A DNA stretch of 64,000 bases from Ceratopteris richardii. Its lineage: Eukaryota; Streptophyta; Polypodiopsida; Polypodiales; Pteridaceae. The notes beneath the pieces were generated by a model. That model did not search any database. It was not told where the DNA came from and saw only the letters and a program-made list of their open reading frames with translations. Where the stretch lies: contig CM035444.1 of the NCBI GenBank assembly GCA_020310875.1, forward strand, positions 111,854,795 to 111,918,794, written 5' to 3'. The position numbers and the translations under genes were made by a program. Positions 22,851 through 35,409 of this stretch are shown here, in pieces; the stretch's first letter is position 1, and each line of letters starts with the position of its first letter.

Positions 22851-25350
22851 TCAAGTTTCAAAGGGTATTTCCTTCATGCCAAGAATATAGTTGAATCTTT
22901 GAAGCTTTGGTCCATCCAAGGATTTGGTGAAGATATCTGCAACTTGATCCTTTGTTCCAACAAAAGAAACCTGCACTTCATTGTTCATGGCCTTCTCTCG
23001 AACATAATGATAGTGAACCTCTATATGCTTTGTTCTAGCATGAAAAATAGGATTTGAGGTCATATGAATGCTGCTCAAGTTATCCCCATATATCAGTGGT
23101 ACATCAACCTGCACATTCAAGTCATGAAACAACTTTTTAAACCACATAACCTTAGTAGTAGCCAATGCTAAACCTCTATACTCAGCCTCTGTAGAAGATA
23201 AAGCAACTGTAGGCTGTTTCTTTGAACTCCATGTTAATGTCTTGTTTCCTGCTATTACCACATATCCACTTGTGGATCTTCTGTCATCTTTGCTTCCAGC
23301 CCAATCTGCATCACTAAAGACTTTAAGAGTTAGATCAACATCATGACTATAAAATAATCCTTCGTTCATGGTACCTTTCAAATACCTAAGCACTCTTTTC
23401 GCTGCATGCATATGAGGTACTCTAGGTTCATGCATAAACTGTGACAATACTCCCACTGCATAACATATATCAGGTCTAGTTTTTGTTGCATAAATCAAAG
23501 ATCCTACCATGGATCTATATACATTCATATCATGCAACTCATCACCTTCCTTTGCACTCAGCTTTACATTACATTCCATTGGAGTAGAAACAAATTTACA
23601 TTCCTGCATACCAAACCTTTTCAGCATATCACATATATACTTTCTTTGTATCAACCACATACCTTCATCGCTATACACAATTTCAATCCCAAGAAAGTAT
23701 CTGAGCAAACCAAGATCTGAAATTTTAAATTCTTTTCCCAAATTACCTTTTATCTCATCAATTGCTTTTGCATCATTCCCTGTAATCAACAAGTCATCCA
23801 CATAAATGCATACATAGACACACATGCCATCTACATGTTTTACATAAAGTGAAGGATCAGCATGACTCGCTGTGTATCCTTGTAGCATAAGATACTTTAC
23901 CAACCTTGCATTCCATGCCCTTGGTGCCTGCTTAAGACCATACAATGCCTTCTTTAACCTGCATACATGATTAGGATATTTTGCATCCACATAACCATCT
24001 GGTTGTGACATATACACTTCTTCATTTAACTCACCATTAAGAAAGGCATTCTTTATATCGAGTTGATATATATTCCACCTTTTACTTGCAGCTAAAGCCA
24101 ACAAAGTTCTCACCGTTGCCATATTTGCTACTGGACTAAATGTTTCCTCATAGTCCACACCTTGAGTTTGATTATATCCTTTTGCTACAAGTCTAGCCTT
24201 ATATCTAGACACACTACCATCACTATTTCTTTTAATCTTAAAAACCCACTTGCAACCAATTACCTTTTGCTTTGGTGTACTTGGAACTAAATTCCAAGTC
24301 TTGTTATCCTGAAGTGCTTCCATTTCTTCTCTTATTGCTTTCTCCCACTTTTCATCTCCTTTGGCCTCATCATAACATGTGGGTTCATTTTCCTGCTCAA
24401 CTTTTTTCATAAAAGCATAATGAGTATTCATGAAAGATTCATAAGTATACCTTTGAGGTTGCTTACTTACTCTTGAAGTTCTTCTTACCTCCAATGTAGA
24501 TGCTCTTCCTTTCTTATTAGGAACCTTTGATGATTCTCCATACTCACATACATCACTAATTTCCTCTCCTTCATCATTAACTTCAACAAGTTTGAGTTTA
24601 CCTTTACTTTTAACACTTGGAGGTGACTCTTGCCTTAATCTTCCATTGAAAGGTGATCCTCTTTCTTCATCTAGACCACTCCTTTCATCATTTAAACTTC
24701 CTGATGGCTGAACTATGCATTCATCTCCTTCAACCACACCTTCTTCATTTTCATCCATGACCTGCAAACAATTCTTATCTGCATACCATGAAAGTGATTC
24801 ATCAAAGTTTACATCTCTTGACACAACAACCTTATTGGTATGAGGATTATAGCATCTATATCCTCTTTGAGTATCTGCATAACCAATAAATATACATTTT
24901 TCTGATTTTGCATCAAGTTTAGATCTCACCTCATTAGGTACATGTACATAACATACACAACCAAATACTTTCAAATGACTTACACTTGGTTTCCTATCAT
25001 GCCATACCTCATATGGTGTCAAATGATGAACTCCAGCAGTCGGGACTCTATTCATAATGTAAACACTTGTGCTAACAGCTTCAGCCCAAAAATAATTAGG
25101 CAAACACATATCATTAAGCATACTTCTAGATGCTTCTGCTATGATTCTGTTTCTTCTTTCTGCGACTCCATTTTGTTGTGGAGTATACCTGCATGTAACT
25201 TCTCTTTTGATACCTTCATCATACAAAAAATCAGTAAAAACTTGAGAGAAATACTCTCCCCCTCCATCAGACCTTAGCTTCTTAATATACCTTCCTGTTT
25301 GCTTTTCGACATATGATTTGAACTTCTTGAAACAATCAAAGACCTCACTC
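22851..25350 (-). pseudogene. D2 integrase C-terminus, RT and RNase H
   Basis: Reading leftward: the end of the integrase core (RYTPQQNGVAERRNRIIAEA), the integrase C-terminal region, a charged linker, RT (CKWVFKIKRNSDGSVSRYKA, DIKNAFLNGELNEEVYMSQ, LYGLKQAPRAWN, and the active-site box YVDDLLITGND at about 23.79 kb) and RNase H (SDADWAGSKDDRRSTSGY, ARTKHIEVHYHY, KSLDGPKL). This is typical Ty1/copia order with integrase before RT. Long stretches remain open, in keeping with recent insertion. Confidence 0.92.
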
Positions 25351-25359
25351 TTATGTTTA

Positions 25360-26080
25360 TTGAACTACATAAATGTCATTCTACTATGATCATCAATGAA
25401 TGATACATAGTACTTATTACCAATCAAGGATGCCTCTTTAGTAGGTCCCCACACATCTGTGTGTATGAGATCTAGCAAACCATCACTTACATAACTTGAA
25501 TGCTTGAAAGGTTGTCTACTCTGCTTACCCATTTGACATGCTTCACAAAGATGCACCATATGTTGCTTAGTAAGATCAGGTAATCCTTCAACAATCCTCT
25601 TCTTTGATAGCTCCTTTAACCTGTGTACATTCATGTGTCCAATCCTTTTGTGCCATAGATCAAGCTCTGCTATTCGATGCATACCATAAGAGAAATAGTT
25701 TGTATGATTTGGGTTTACCTTGAATGTAAACAATCTACCTTGTTTTTGACCTCTAGCAATTAACCTCCTTTGCTTTGGATCCTCAATGAAGCAACCTGCA
25801 TGATTAAATCTCACTTGTAGACCTTTTTCTACCATTTGACCAACCGACATCAAATTCTTAGTGATCGTTGGCACATAAAGTACATCCTTCAAGCAATTTT
25901 TCTTGCTCTTATCCTGCATAACAACATCTCCAACCTACATAATCTTATGTGTTGTATCATCTCCTATTTCAACATGACCTTTACATGACGGATTATGCAT
26001 ATTAGAAAACCATGAAGCATCATGAGACATGTGATTAGAACAACCACTATCTACATACCATACATCACTATTGGAATTCA
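25360..26080 (-). pseudogene. D2 protease and integrase N-terminus
   Basis: Reading leftward: the retropepsin motif VWYVDSGCSNHMSHD (about 26.03-26.07 kb), the linker VLYVPTITKNLMSVGQMV, the zinc-binding HHCC region (LWHKRIGHMNVHRLKEL; HLCEACQMGKQSRQPF) and the integrase core start LIHTDVWGPTKEASLIGNKY with FIDDHSR. Confidence 0.9.
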
Positions 26081-26084
26081 TCTT

Positions 26085-27083
26085 AGTTTCTACATTCATC
26101 ATAAGAAGAGAATCATAATCATCACTTTTACCTTCAACTGCATAATTTCCTTGTTGTTTACCTCTTCTTGAATAGCCTCCTCTTCGATTACCACCTTGAT
26201 TATTTTCATTTTGATAACAATCTTTGGCATAGTGTCCATACCTTCCACATATATAGCAATTGTTCTTATTATCTTCACTCCTTTGTCTTTGGTTGTAGTT
26301 GTAGTAGCCTCTCGTACCTCTAGCGCTTGATCTTCCTCTTCCTCTTGTGTTGAAGAAGCCACTTGAAGTCCTTTGATCATCGATCCTTCTTCCTCGACCT
26401 CTATTTGAACCTCTTCCACCTCTGTTTCCACCTCTTGATGATCCTACATAAAGAGCTTGTCCTTGAGATCCTTTTTGATTTGAAGTAGAACCATTTAGAT
26501 TCATCTCCTCCGTGACCATGAGGGCAATAAGTTGATCAAAACCTGGTAATTCTCCTCTGACATAAACTGAAGTAATGAAGGGTTTCCATCTCTCATCATC
26601 TTTGAGTCCGTTGAGAGTATGTGCAACCAAGTCGTCGTCCTCCACATGAGCTTGAATTGATCCTAGTTGATCTGCAATCTCTTTAACTTTCAATATGTAA
26701 TCATTGACCGATGTCCTTGTATCTTTCTTTATGTTATTCAACTCATTTTTGAGTTGAATCTTCCTTGCTCTTGTACCTGTAGCATACAACCTTTCCAATG
26801 CAAGCCAAACATCTCTACTTGTGTCTAGATCTTGTATGTGTCCTACCATTGAATCTTGAATATTTTGTGATAAAATGAATATAACCCTTTTGTCTCTCTC
26901 ATTCCAAAGTCTAAACTCCCTCAATTGTTGCTGATTTGGGTCCTCTGGTAATGTGGGTTTGATATCTGTGCCGTCAATCAAACCATACAAGCCTCTACCT
27001 TGCAAGTATGCTGTGATTCTAAACTTCCATGCCTGATAATTGGTCTTATCAAGCTTCTCTATTTGTGCATGTTGGTCTCCCAT
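26085..27083 (-). pseudogene. D2 gag with zinc knuckle
   Basis: The methionine start MGDQHAQIEKLDKTNYQAW lies about 240 bases after the primer site. The gag core has DTSRDVWLALERLYATGTRA and VNDYILKVKEIADQLGSI. An arginine/glycine-rich region and the CCHC knuckle CYICGRYGHYAKDC (about 26.22-26.26 kb) follow, then a basic linker to the protease. Confidence 0.92.
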
Positions 27084-27318
27084 AATACAAATGCTAAGCT
27101 TCCTCCTTTAAGCCTCCTTTCCAATGTGTGTGATGAGAAGAAATATAATATTTACCTTGTAAATGAGGTATGTGCACCTTTCTTTGCTTGGATGTTGCTT
27201 CAGATGCCTCCTTGCAATCTTCTTCTACCTTTGTGTAGTGTTGATGATGAACTGCTTCTTTGATAGCTTCAAATTCTTCGTCAAGGTATGATAACCTTCT
27301 CCAAGCCTCCAAGTACTT

Positions 27319-27330
27319 GCTCTGATACCA
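27319..27330 (-). promoter_or_regulatory. D2 primer-binding site
   Basis: The plus-strand gctctgatacca is the reverse complement of tggtatcagagc. It lies one base from the 5' LTR. Confidence 0.92.
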
Positions 27331-27331
27331 A

Positions 27332-28358
27332 TGTTGGAGTTTATTGACCTCCAAAGTATAGCAGGAAGTAGGTGGAACCCCCTAGGAACAAGTTGACCTT
27401 CTCACAAACTTCATCATAGAAAACCAGTCATGCTTGCAGAGCTTACTACTCTCTACTCACTCAAAAGTTTTTAAAACTGTTTTAACCACATATACTAGAG
27501 ACCAAGAGCTTTCCAATGAGCCAAAGAACACTCAATTTGGATAAATACTCAATGAGCTATGACCTCTGCAATATGCAGCTTTAATGGAGACCTTGAAACA
27601 GAGATGAACCTGAGGACATACATCACTTGCAGAGACTACTGCTCTTAACTCACAACTCCAATGAATCTAAAAATTTCCAGAATACAAATAGACTTGGAGA
27701 GCTTTCTAACAAGCCAAAGAACACATGATTTGGATACATACACAAGGAGATATGACCTCTGCAAGTTGGATGTTTAATGGAGACCTTCAGCAGGGATACA
27801 AAACAGAGATCACACACTACTTGCAGAGAGTGTTGCTCTCAGCTCACAAATGCAATGATTATGAAAATTGGTACTATGAAAGTAGACAAGAAGAGCTTTC
27901 AAATGAGCTATCAAACATGTAATTTGGATATATAATGAGGGAGATACAAGCTCTGCAAGCTCTGCATACAAAAACTAGAGTAGCATAGAGATACTCTCTT
28001 GGACATCCCACAAGATCACGACTTTTCTCCTCTTTTTATAGCATGGGAAACTAATTTAAAACCTTCCTAATACATCTAAATTCGTGGTAGACACTTGGAT
28101 GGAGGTATTACATGACTCAAGTGCTCAAATAAGCAAAGTATTGATGGACTTTGAGAACTAGCCACATCGACCTTCCACTAGGACACCACTGAAGCTCCCT
28201 TGTGACTCACTAATTTGACTCACCATGTTCTAGAACTCACGTGGTATTTTTGCTAAATTTTATGAATAATATGAGCCTTCTTGAAGTATTTGAAGACTTC
28301 CCAAAGGTATTTACATAATTTGAAACTTGTACCCTACATAAAACAAATGTTCGCAACA
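27332..28358 (-). repeat. D2 5' LTR, 1027 bp
   Basis: Same ends as the D2 3' LTR. It is followed on the right by the second atata duplication and by D1 RT sequence. Confidence 0.92.
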
Positions 28359-28363
28359 ATATA

Positions 28364-30780
28364 TACTTTCTTTGTATCAACCACATACCTTCATCGCTAT
28401 ACACAATTTCAATCCCAAGAAAGTATATGAGCAAACCAAGATCTGAAATTTTAAATTCCTTTCCCAAATTACCTTTTATCTCATCAATTGCTTTTGCATC
28501 ATTCCCTGTAATCAACAAGTCATCCACATAAATGCATACATAGACCACATGCCATCTACATGTTTTACATAAAGTGAAGGATCAGCATGACTCGCTGTGT
28601 ATCCTTGCAGCATAAGATACTTTACCAACCTTACATTCCATGCCCTTGGTTCCTGCTTAAGACCATACAATGCCTTCTTTAACCTGCATACATGATTAGG
28701 ACATTTTGCATCCACATAACCATCTGGTTGTGACATATACACTTCTTCATTTAACTCACCATTAAGAAAGGCATTCTTTATATCGAGTTGATATATATTC
28801 CACCTTTTACTTGCAGCTAAAGCCAACAAAGTTCTCACCGTTGCCATATTTGCTACTGGACTAAATGTTTCCTCATAAACCACACCTTGAGTTTGATTAT
28901 ATCCTTTTGCTACAAGTCTAGCCTTATATCTAGACACACTACCATCACTATTTCTTTTAATCTTAAAAACCCACTTGCAACCAATTACCTTTTGCTTTGG
29001 TGTACTTGGAACTAAATTCCAAGTCTTGTTATCCTGTAGTGCTTCCATTTCTTCTCTCATTGCTTTCTCCCACTTTTCATCTCCTTTGGCCTCATCATAA
29101 CATGTGGGTTCATTTTCCTGCTCAACTTTTGTCATAAAAGCATAATGAGTATTCATGAAAGATTCATAAGTATACCTTTGAGGTTGCTTACTTACTCTTG
29201 AAGTTCTTCTTACCTCCAATGTAGATGCTCTTCTTTTCTTATTAGGAACCTTTGATGATTCTCCATACTCACATACATCACTAATTTCCTCTCCTTCATC
29301 ATTAACTTCAACAAGTTTGAGTTTACCTTTACTTTTAACACTTGGAGGTGACTCTTGCCTTAATCTTCCATTGAAAGGTGATCCTCTTTCTTCATCTAAA
29401 CCACTCCTTTCATCATTTAAACTTCCTGATGGCTGAACTATGCATTCATCTCCTTCAACTACACCTTCTTCATTTTCATCCATGACCTGCAAACAATTCT
29501 TATCTGCATACCATGAAAGTGATTCATCAAAGTTTACATCTCTTGACACATCTACCTTATTGGTATGAGGATTATAGCATCTATATCCTCTTTGAGTATC
29601 TGCATAACCAATAAATATACATTTTTTTGATTTCGCATCAAGTTTAGATCTCACCTCACTAGGTACATGTACATAACATACACAACCAAATACTTTCAAA
29701 TGATTTACACTTGGTTTCCTTCCATGCCATACCTCATATGGTGTCAAATGATGAACTCCAGCAGTCGGAACTCTATTCATAATGTAAACACTTGTGCTAA
29801 CAGCTTCAACCCAAAAATAATTAGGCAAACACATATCATTAAGCATGCTTCTAGATGCTTCTGCTATGATTCTGTTTCTTCTTTCTGCGACTCCATTTTG
29901 TTGTGGAGTATACCTGCATGTAACTTCTCTTTTGATACCTTCATCATACAAAAAATTAGTAAAAGCTTGAGAGAAATACTCTCCCCCTCCATCAGATCTT
30001 AGCTTCTTAATATACCCTCCTGTTTGCTTTTCGACATATGATTTGAACTTCTTGAAACAATCAAAGACCTCACTCTTATGTTTAATGAAATACACAAATG
30101 TCATTCTACTATGATCATCAATGAATGATACATAGTACTTATTACCAACCAAGGATGCCTCTTTAGTAGGTCCCCACACATCTGTGTGTATGAGATCTAG
30201 CAAACCATCACTTACATAGCTTGAATGCTTGAAAGGTTGTCTACTCTGCTTACCCATTTGACATGCTTCACAAAGATGCACCATATGTTGCTTAGTAAGA
30301 TCAGGTAATCCTTCAACAATCCTCTTCTTTGATAGCTCCTTTAACCTGTGTACATTCATGTGTCCAATCCTTTTGTGCCATAGATCAAGCTCTGCTATTC
30401 GATGCATACCATAAGAGAAATACTTTGTATGATTTGGGTTTACCTTGAATGTAAACAATCTACCTTGTTTTTGACCTCTAGCAATTAACCTCCTTTGCTT
30501 TGGATCCTCAATGAAGCAACCTGCATGATTAAATCTCACTTGTAGACCTTTTTCTACCATTTGACCAACCGACATCAAATTCTTAGTGATCGTTGGCACA
30601 TAAAGTACATCCTTCAAGCAATTTGTCTTGCTCTTATCCTGCATAACAACATCTCCAACCTGCATAATCTTATGTGTTGTATCATCTCCTGTTTCAACAT
30701 GACCTTTACATGACGGATTATGCATATTAGAAAACCATGAAGCATCATGAGACATGTGATTAGAACAACCACTATCTACA
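28364..30780 (-). pseudogene. D1 protease, integrase and RT (right of D2)
   Basis: Reading leftward from 30.78 kb: DSGCSNHMSHD, LYVPTITKNLMSVGQMV, the HHCC zinc region, LIHTDVWGPTKEASLVGNKY, RYTPQQNGVAERRNR, CKWVFKIKRNSDGSVSRY, DIKNAFLNGELNEEVYMSQ and the YVDDLLITGND box near 28.52 kb. The remainder of the gene lies left of D2. There are few breaks. Confidence 0.92.
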
Positions 30781-30784
30781 TATT

Positions 30785-31808
30785 ATACATCGCTATTGCA
30801 ATTCATCTTAGTTTCTACATTCATCATAAGAAGAGAATCATAATCATCACTTTTACCTTCAACTGCATAATTTCCTTGTTGTTTATCTCTTCTTGAATAG
30901 CCTCCTCTTCGATTACCACCTTGATTATTTTCATTTTGATAACAATCTTTGGCATAGTGTCCATACCTTCCACATATATAGCAATTGTTCTTATTATCTT
31001 CACTCCTTTGTCTTTGGTTGTAGTTGTAGTAGCCTCTCGTACCTCTAGCGCTTGATCTTCCTCTTCCTCTTGTGTTGAAGAAGCCACTTGAAGTCCTTTG
31101 ATCATCGCTCCTTCTTCCTCGACCTCTATTTGAACCTCTTCCACCTCTGTTTCCACCTCTTGATGATCCTACATAAAGAGCTTGTCCTTGAGATCCTTTT
31201 TGATTTGAAGTAGAACCATTTAGATTCATCTCCTCCGTGACCATGAGGGCAATAAGTTGATCAAAATCTGGTAATTCTCCTCTAACATAAACTGAAGTAA
31301 TGAAGGGTTTCCATCTCTCATCATCTTTGAGTCTGTTGAGAGTATGTGCAACCAAGTCGTCGTCCTCCACATGAGCTTGAATTGATCCTAGTTGATCTGC
31401 AATCTCTTTAACTTTCAATATGTAATCATTGACCGATGTCCTTGTATCTTTCTTTATGTTATTCAACTCATTTTTGAGTTGAATCTTCCTTGCTCTTGTA
31501 CCTGTAGCATACAACCTTTCCAATGCAAGCCAAACATCTCTACTTGTGTCTAGATCTTGTATGTGTCCTACCATTGAATCTTGAATATTTTGTGATAAAA
31601 TGAATATAACCCTTCTATCTCTCTCATTCCAAAGTCTAAACTCCCTCAATTGTTGCTGATTTGGGTCCTCTGGTAATGTGGGTTTGATATCTGTGCCGTC
31701 AATCAAACCATACAAGCCTCTACCTTGCAAGTACGCTGTGATTCTAAACTTCCATGCCTGATAATTGGTCTTATCAAGCTTCTCTATTTGTGCATGTTGG
31801 TCTCCCAT
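30785..31808 (-). pseudogene. D1 gag with zinc knuckle
   Basis: Same architecture as the D2 gag: MGDQHAQIEKLDKTNYQAW, the gag core, an RG-rich segment and CYICGRYGHYAKDC (about 30.95-30.99 kb). It differs from D2 by only scattered substitutions. Confidence 0.92.
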
Positions 31809-32043
31809 AATACAAATGCTAAGCTTCCTCCTTTAAGCCTCCTTTCCAATGTGTGTGATGAGAAGAAACATAATATTTACCTTGTAAATGAGGTATGTGC
31901 ACCTTTCTTTGCTTGGATGTTGCTTCAGATGCCTCCTTGCAATCTTCTTCTACCTTTGTGTAGTGTTGATGATGAACTGCTTCTTTGATAGCTTCAAATT
32001 CTTTGTCAAGGTATGATAACCTTCTCCAAGCCTCCAAGTACTT

Positions 32044-32055
32044 GCTCTGATACCA
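32044..32055 (-). promoter_or_regulatory. D1 primer-binding site
   Basis: The plus-strand gctctgatacca is the reverse complement of tggtatcagagc, one base from the 5' LTR. Confidence 0.92.
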
Positions 32056-32056
32056 A

Positions 32057-33089
32057 TGTTGGAGTTTATTGATCTCCAAAGTACAGCTAGAAGTAGGTGA
32101 AACCCAACAGGACCTAGTTGACTTTTTCACAAACTTGTATGCACAGACCAATTTTCTTGCAGAGCAAATTGCTCTTTATTCACTTGGAATTTTCCAAAAC
32201 TGTTTCACAGACATAAACTAGACTCTAAGAGCTTTCCAAGAAGATATAGAACACCTCAAATGGATAAATACACAATGAGCTATGACCTCTGCAATATACA
32301 GCTTTAATGGAGACCTTGAAACAAAGATGAACCTGAGGACACACATCACTTGCAGAGACTACTACTCTTAACTCACAACTCCAATGACTTTGAAACTTTC
32401 CAGAATACAATTAGACTTAAAGAGCTTTCTAAAAAGCCAAAGAACACATGATTTGGATACATACACAAGGAGATATGACCTCTGCAAGTTTGAGGTTTAA
32501 TGGAGACCTTCAGCAGGGATAAAAAACAGAGAACACACACTACTTGCAGAGAGTATTGCTCTCAGCTCACAAATTCAAGGATTATGAAAATTTACAGGAA
32601 TAAAGTAGACAGTAAGAGCTTTCCAATGAGCTATCAAACATGTAATTTGGATATATAACGAGGGAGATACAAGCTCTGCAATCTCTGCATACAAAACTAC
32701 AGCAGTGTAGAGATACACATATGACTCTCTTGGACATCCCACAAGATCACGACTTTTCTCCTCTTTTTATAGCATGGGAAACTAATCTAAAACCTTCCTA
32801 ATACATCTAAATTCGTGGTAGACACTTGGACGGAGGTATTACATGACTCAAGTGCTCAAATAAGCAAAGTATTGATGGACTTTGAGAACTAGCCACATCG
32901 ACCTTCCACTAGGACACCACTGAAGCTCCCTTGTGACTCACTAATTTGACTCACCATGTTCTAGAACTCACGTGGTATTTTTGCTACATTTTATGAATAA
33001 TATGAGCCTTCTTGAAGTATTTGAAGACTTCCCAAAGGTATTTACATAATTTGAAACTTGTACCCTACATAAAACAAATGTTCGCAACA
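32057..33089 (-). repeat. D1 5' LTR, 1033 bp
   Basis: It pairs with 19987-21009 (same start TGTTGGAGTTTATTGATCTC, same end TTCGCAACA). The two differ at about 1-2% of positions plus a short length difference. It is followed by the right cctaa duplication. Confidence 0.92.
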
Positions 33090-33094
33090 CCTAA

Positions 33095-34340
33095 GTATTG
33101 GCTTGAGTCCCACAAAGTCATAGAAGAAGCTTTAACATGAAGACTATGTAAAGTTCACTTGTGAACTACCTCTTGTAACTTTTGAAGAGTTTACTTGATG
33201 TAAAAGTGAAAGAATCTTAAGTGGTTGAGCCCACTTGATCAAAAATGGAAAGAGGAGCCATGAATTTGTGATTTGTGGTAGGTAGAGAATCAAATCAATA
33301 ACTAATTGATTGGAGAGTGATTGAGGAAAGTTAGCCTCCCAAGCTCAACTATAAATAGATGGTAGTTTTAGTCGTGGTTAGAGAGACCTATGTGAAGACC
33401 TCCAAGAGCTGAGATTTATGCCATATCAAGGTGTGATTCCAAGGCACACATATGTATCAGTAAGTCAATTGTATTATACAAGCAATATACTTTCATTTTC
33501 ATGATCATTTGAGTTCATATTTCCATGTTCTTGTGAAGTGTACTACTCACTGCCATAACTCTCAGTTTTCTCAGTCAGATTGCAGAGATGGTTTCTCTGA
33601 GCTTGGTGCATCCTTTTCAGTAATTTAACTTGGTAAAGTTAGCTCCATAAGTCTACTATATGCTCACCAATGTTTGTTTCATTTGAGTGTTTCAATCTTC
33701 AGTTATGTTCAGTTTAAGTCAACACTGTTTGTTCATTTTCACTTCTCTGTCAAGTACCCGACTTTTTTACTCATCTTGTCAAAGCTGTTTCTCTGTGTGT
33801 GCTTACCCAAATTCAAAGATATAATGTATGTTGGATTCAGCATACAGTCTAGTATAAGCCTACAAATTTGCATAATCATGGGATTCTTAAATATGGAGTT
33901 ATGGTCATTTTTTGGCTCACTGGTCTCATTACTATAGAAACCCGTGAAAATCGGGATGATGTCATCAGTTGTTAAACATCATTCTCAGTGTGTGGTTCAT
34001 TATTTTTTATGAGATTACTCTTGAAAGTTAGCTCTTTACGTTAACTAGACTTGCCCAAGAGGAATTAAGCTAATTGTTGCTGTGCTCAGAGCATTATGCA
34101 AAACATTGGACAGGTGTATGAACCAAAATAGCAAGTTCTTCACCTCTGAGCTAACTCCAACTTATCTGTTTTGATCTATCGTTTTGAGAGTGATCTTCCA
34201 AGGTACATAGGATGTCTAATACATCCATAGGCAAGCTAAAAGGGCCCACCATATACTCCTAGAGTTCATTTGGCTGGTGTAGATCAAGGATTTTGCAACA
34301 CCTCTTCATCTTCAAGCACATACCTATCCATCTCTTCACA
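33095..34340 (+). repeat. C LTR b, remainder (right of D1)
   Basis: This resumes the C LTR exactly where 19986 stopped and ends CTCTTCACA. The TATA ctataaatag is at about 33351-33360. With the 26 bases on the left it is about 1272 bp. It is followed by the C2 primer site tggtattagagc (34342-34353, one mismatch). Confidence 0.9.
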
Positions 34341-34357
34341 GTGGTATTAGAGCAAGG

Positions 34358-35400
34358 TTGGACAATATGGCAGATGGATTTCCTTCATCAATTGAAAAAT
34401 TGGACAGAGGTAACTACTCAACTTGGTCATTAAGAACGGAAGCTTATCTCCAAGGTAGAAGTTTATATGGTTATATGGTTGGAGATGAAGTTATGCCAAG
34501 TTTCAGGAACAAAAGTCAACCAACACAAGAAGAGCAAGAAAGATTGAGCACATGGTGCTCCAAGGATGCACTTGCAAGGTCTTATCTCCTCAACTCTATC
34601 TCAAATTTTTTGTTGCCTCACATTAGAAGTTGTAAGACATCTCAAGAAGTGTGGGATGCACTTGAAGCTTTCTTCTCTTCAAGTACTAAAGCTAGGAAGA
34701 ATCAACTATGGCTGGATTTCACAACTCTCAAGAATGCTCCCAAACAAAATCTAACTGATTTTGTCACAAAGCTCAAGGACATAGTAGATCAGTTGGGAAG
34801 CATTGGAGCGGTAATAGATGAAGAGAAAATTGTAAGGCAGGTCATCAATGGCTTGGAGGCAGATGACAAGTGGGAAGCATTCACCACAGCTATGGATTTG
34901 TACATGGACATGCATGTACCTGATTTCAATACACTCATTGGACAACTACTTATTCAAGAGGCAAAGCTTATCAAAAATGGAGAAAGCTCTAAAGGTAATC
35001 AATCTTCAGCTTTATACAATGATAAAAGCAAGTGCAAAGATAACAAAGGAAAAGGCAAAGAAAGTGGATGATGAAGAAGGTACATATCAAGCTAACTATG
35101 CAGGTAGAGGAAGAGGAGGTAGACAAGGCAGGGGGAGATCCCAAGACTCCAACCCATGTTCTATTTGTGGACTAACTAATCATACAACTGAAAATTGCTT
35201 TAGGAATTCCAGGAATCAAATAGGAAGAGGATACAATAGAGGAAGTTATGGCTACTCAAGAGGAAGGTTCAACAATTATCATGGCAACTACAACAACTAC
35301 AATCATTCAAACTATCAAAGAGACTACAAAGGAAGGAGATACTTCAATAACTACACAGAAGACTCAAACAAAGAGGATTCATTATTAATCATGAACATGG
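34358..35400 (+). pseudogene. C2 gag with zinc knuckle
   Basis: It starts MDNMADGFPSSIEKLDRGNY. The gag core is followed by an RG-rich region, CSICGLTNHTTENCF (about 35.16-35.20 kb) and a NYHGNYNNYNHSNY repeat-like linker. Confidence 0.9.
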
Positions 35401-35409
35401 CTATGCCAC

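Larger units (their letters stand above)
21806..28358 (-). mobile_element. Copia element D2, innermost and youngest
   Basis: This is a complete-looking minus-strand copia of 6553 bp. It is inserted in D1 pol with a perfect atata duplication (21801-21805 and 28359-28363). LTRs are 1036 and 1027 bp and differ by about 1% on a manual count, apart from one 9 bp repeat-number change. The primer site is at 27319-27330. Gag, protease, integrase, RT and RNase H are all recognisable, and the coding part has about two or three breaks. Its pol is nearly identical to that of D1, but the first 150 bases of its LTR differ clearly, so D1 and D2 are sister subfamilies. Confidence 0.95.
19987..33089 (-). mobile_element. 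Copia element D1 (contains D2)
   Basis: This is a minus-strand element inserted in C LTR b with a perfect cctaa duplication (19982-19986 and 33090-33094). It has an LTR of 1023 bp at left and 1033 bp at right, primer site at 32044-32055, gag at right, then protease, integrase, RT and RNase H reading leftward. Its RT region is split by D2 at 21806-28358. Its own sequence is about 6.5 kb. The LTRs differ by about 2% on a manual count. It is close to whole apart from D2 and about two or three breaks. Confidence 0.92.

Noticed and set aside
19987-33089. D1 and D2 as a tandem pair like the C array
   Set aside because: D2 lies within D1 pol with its own atata duplication and two complete LTRs, which is nesting and not a tandem.
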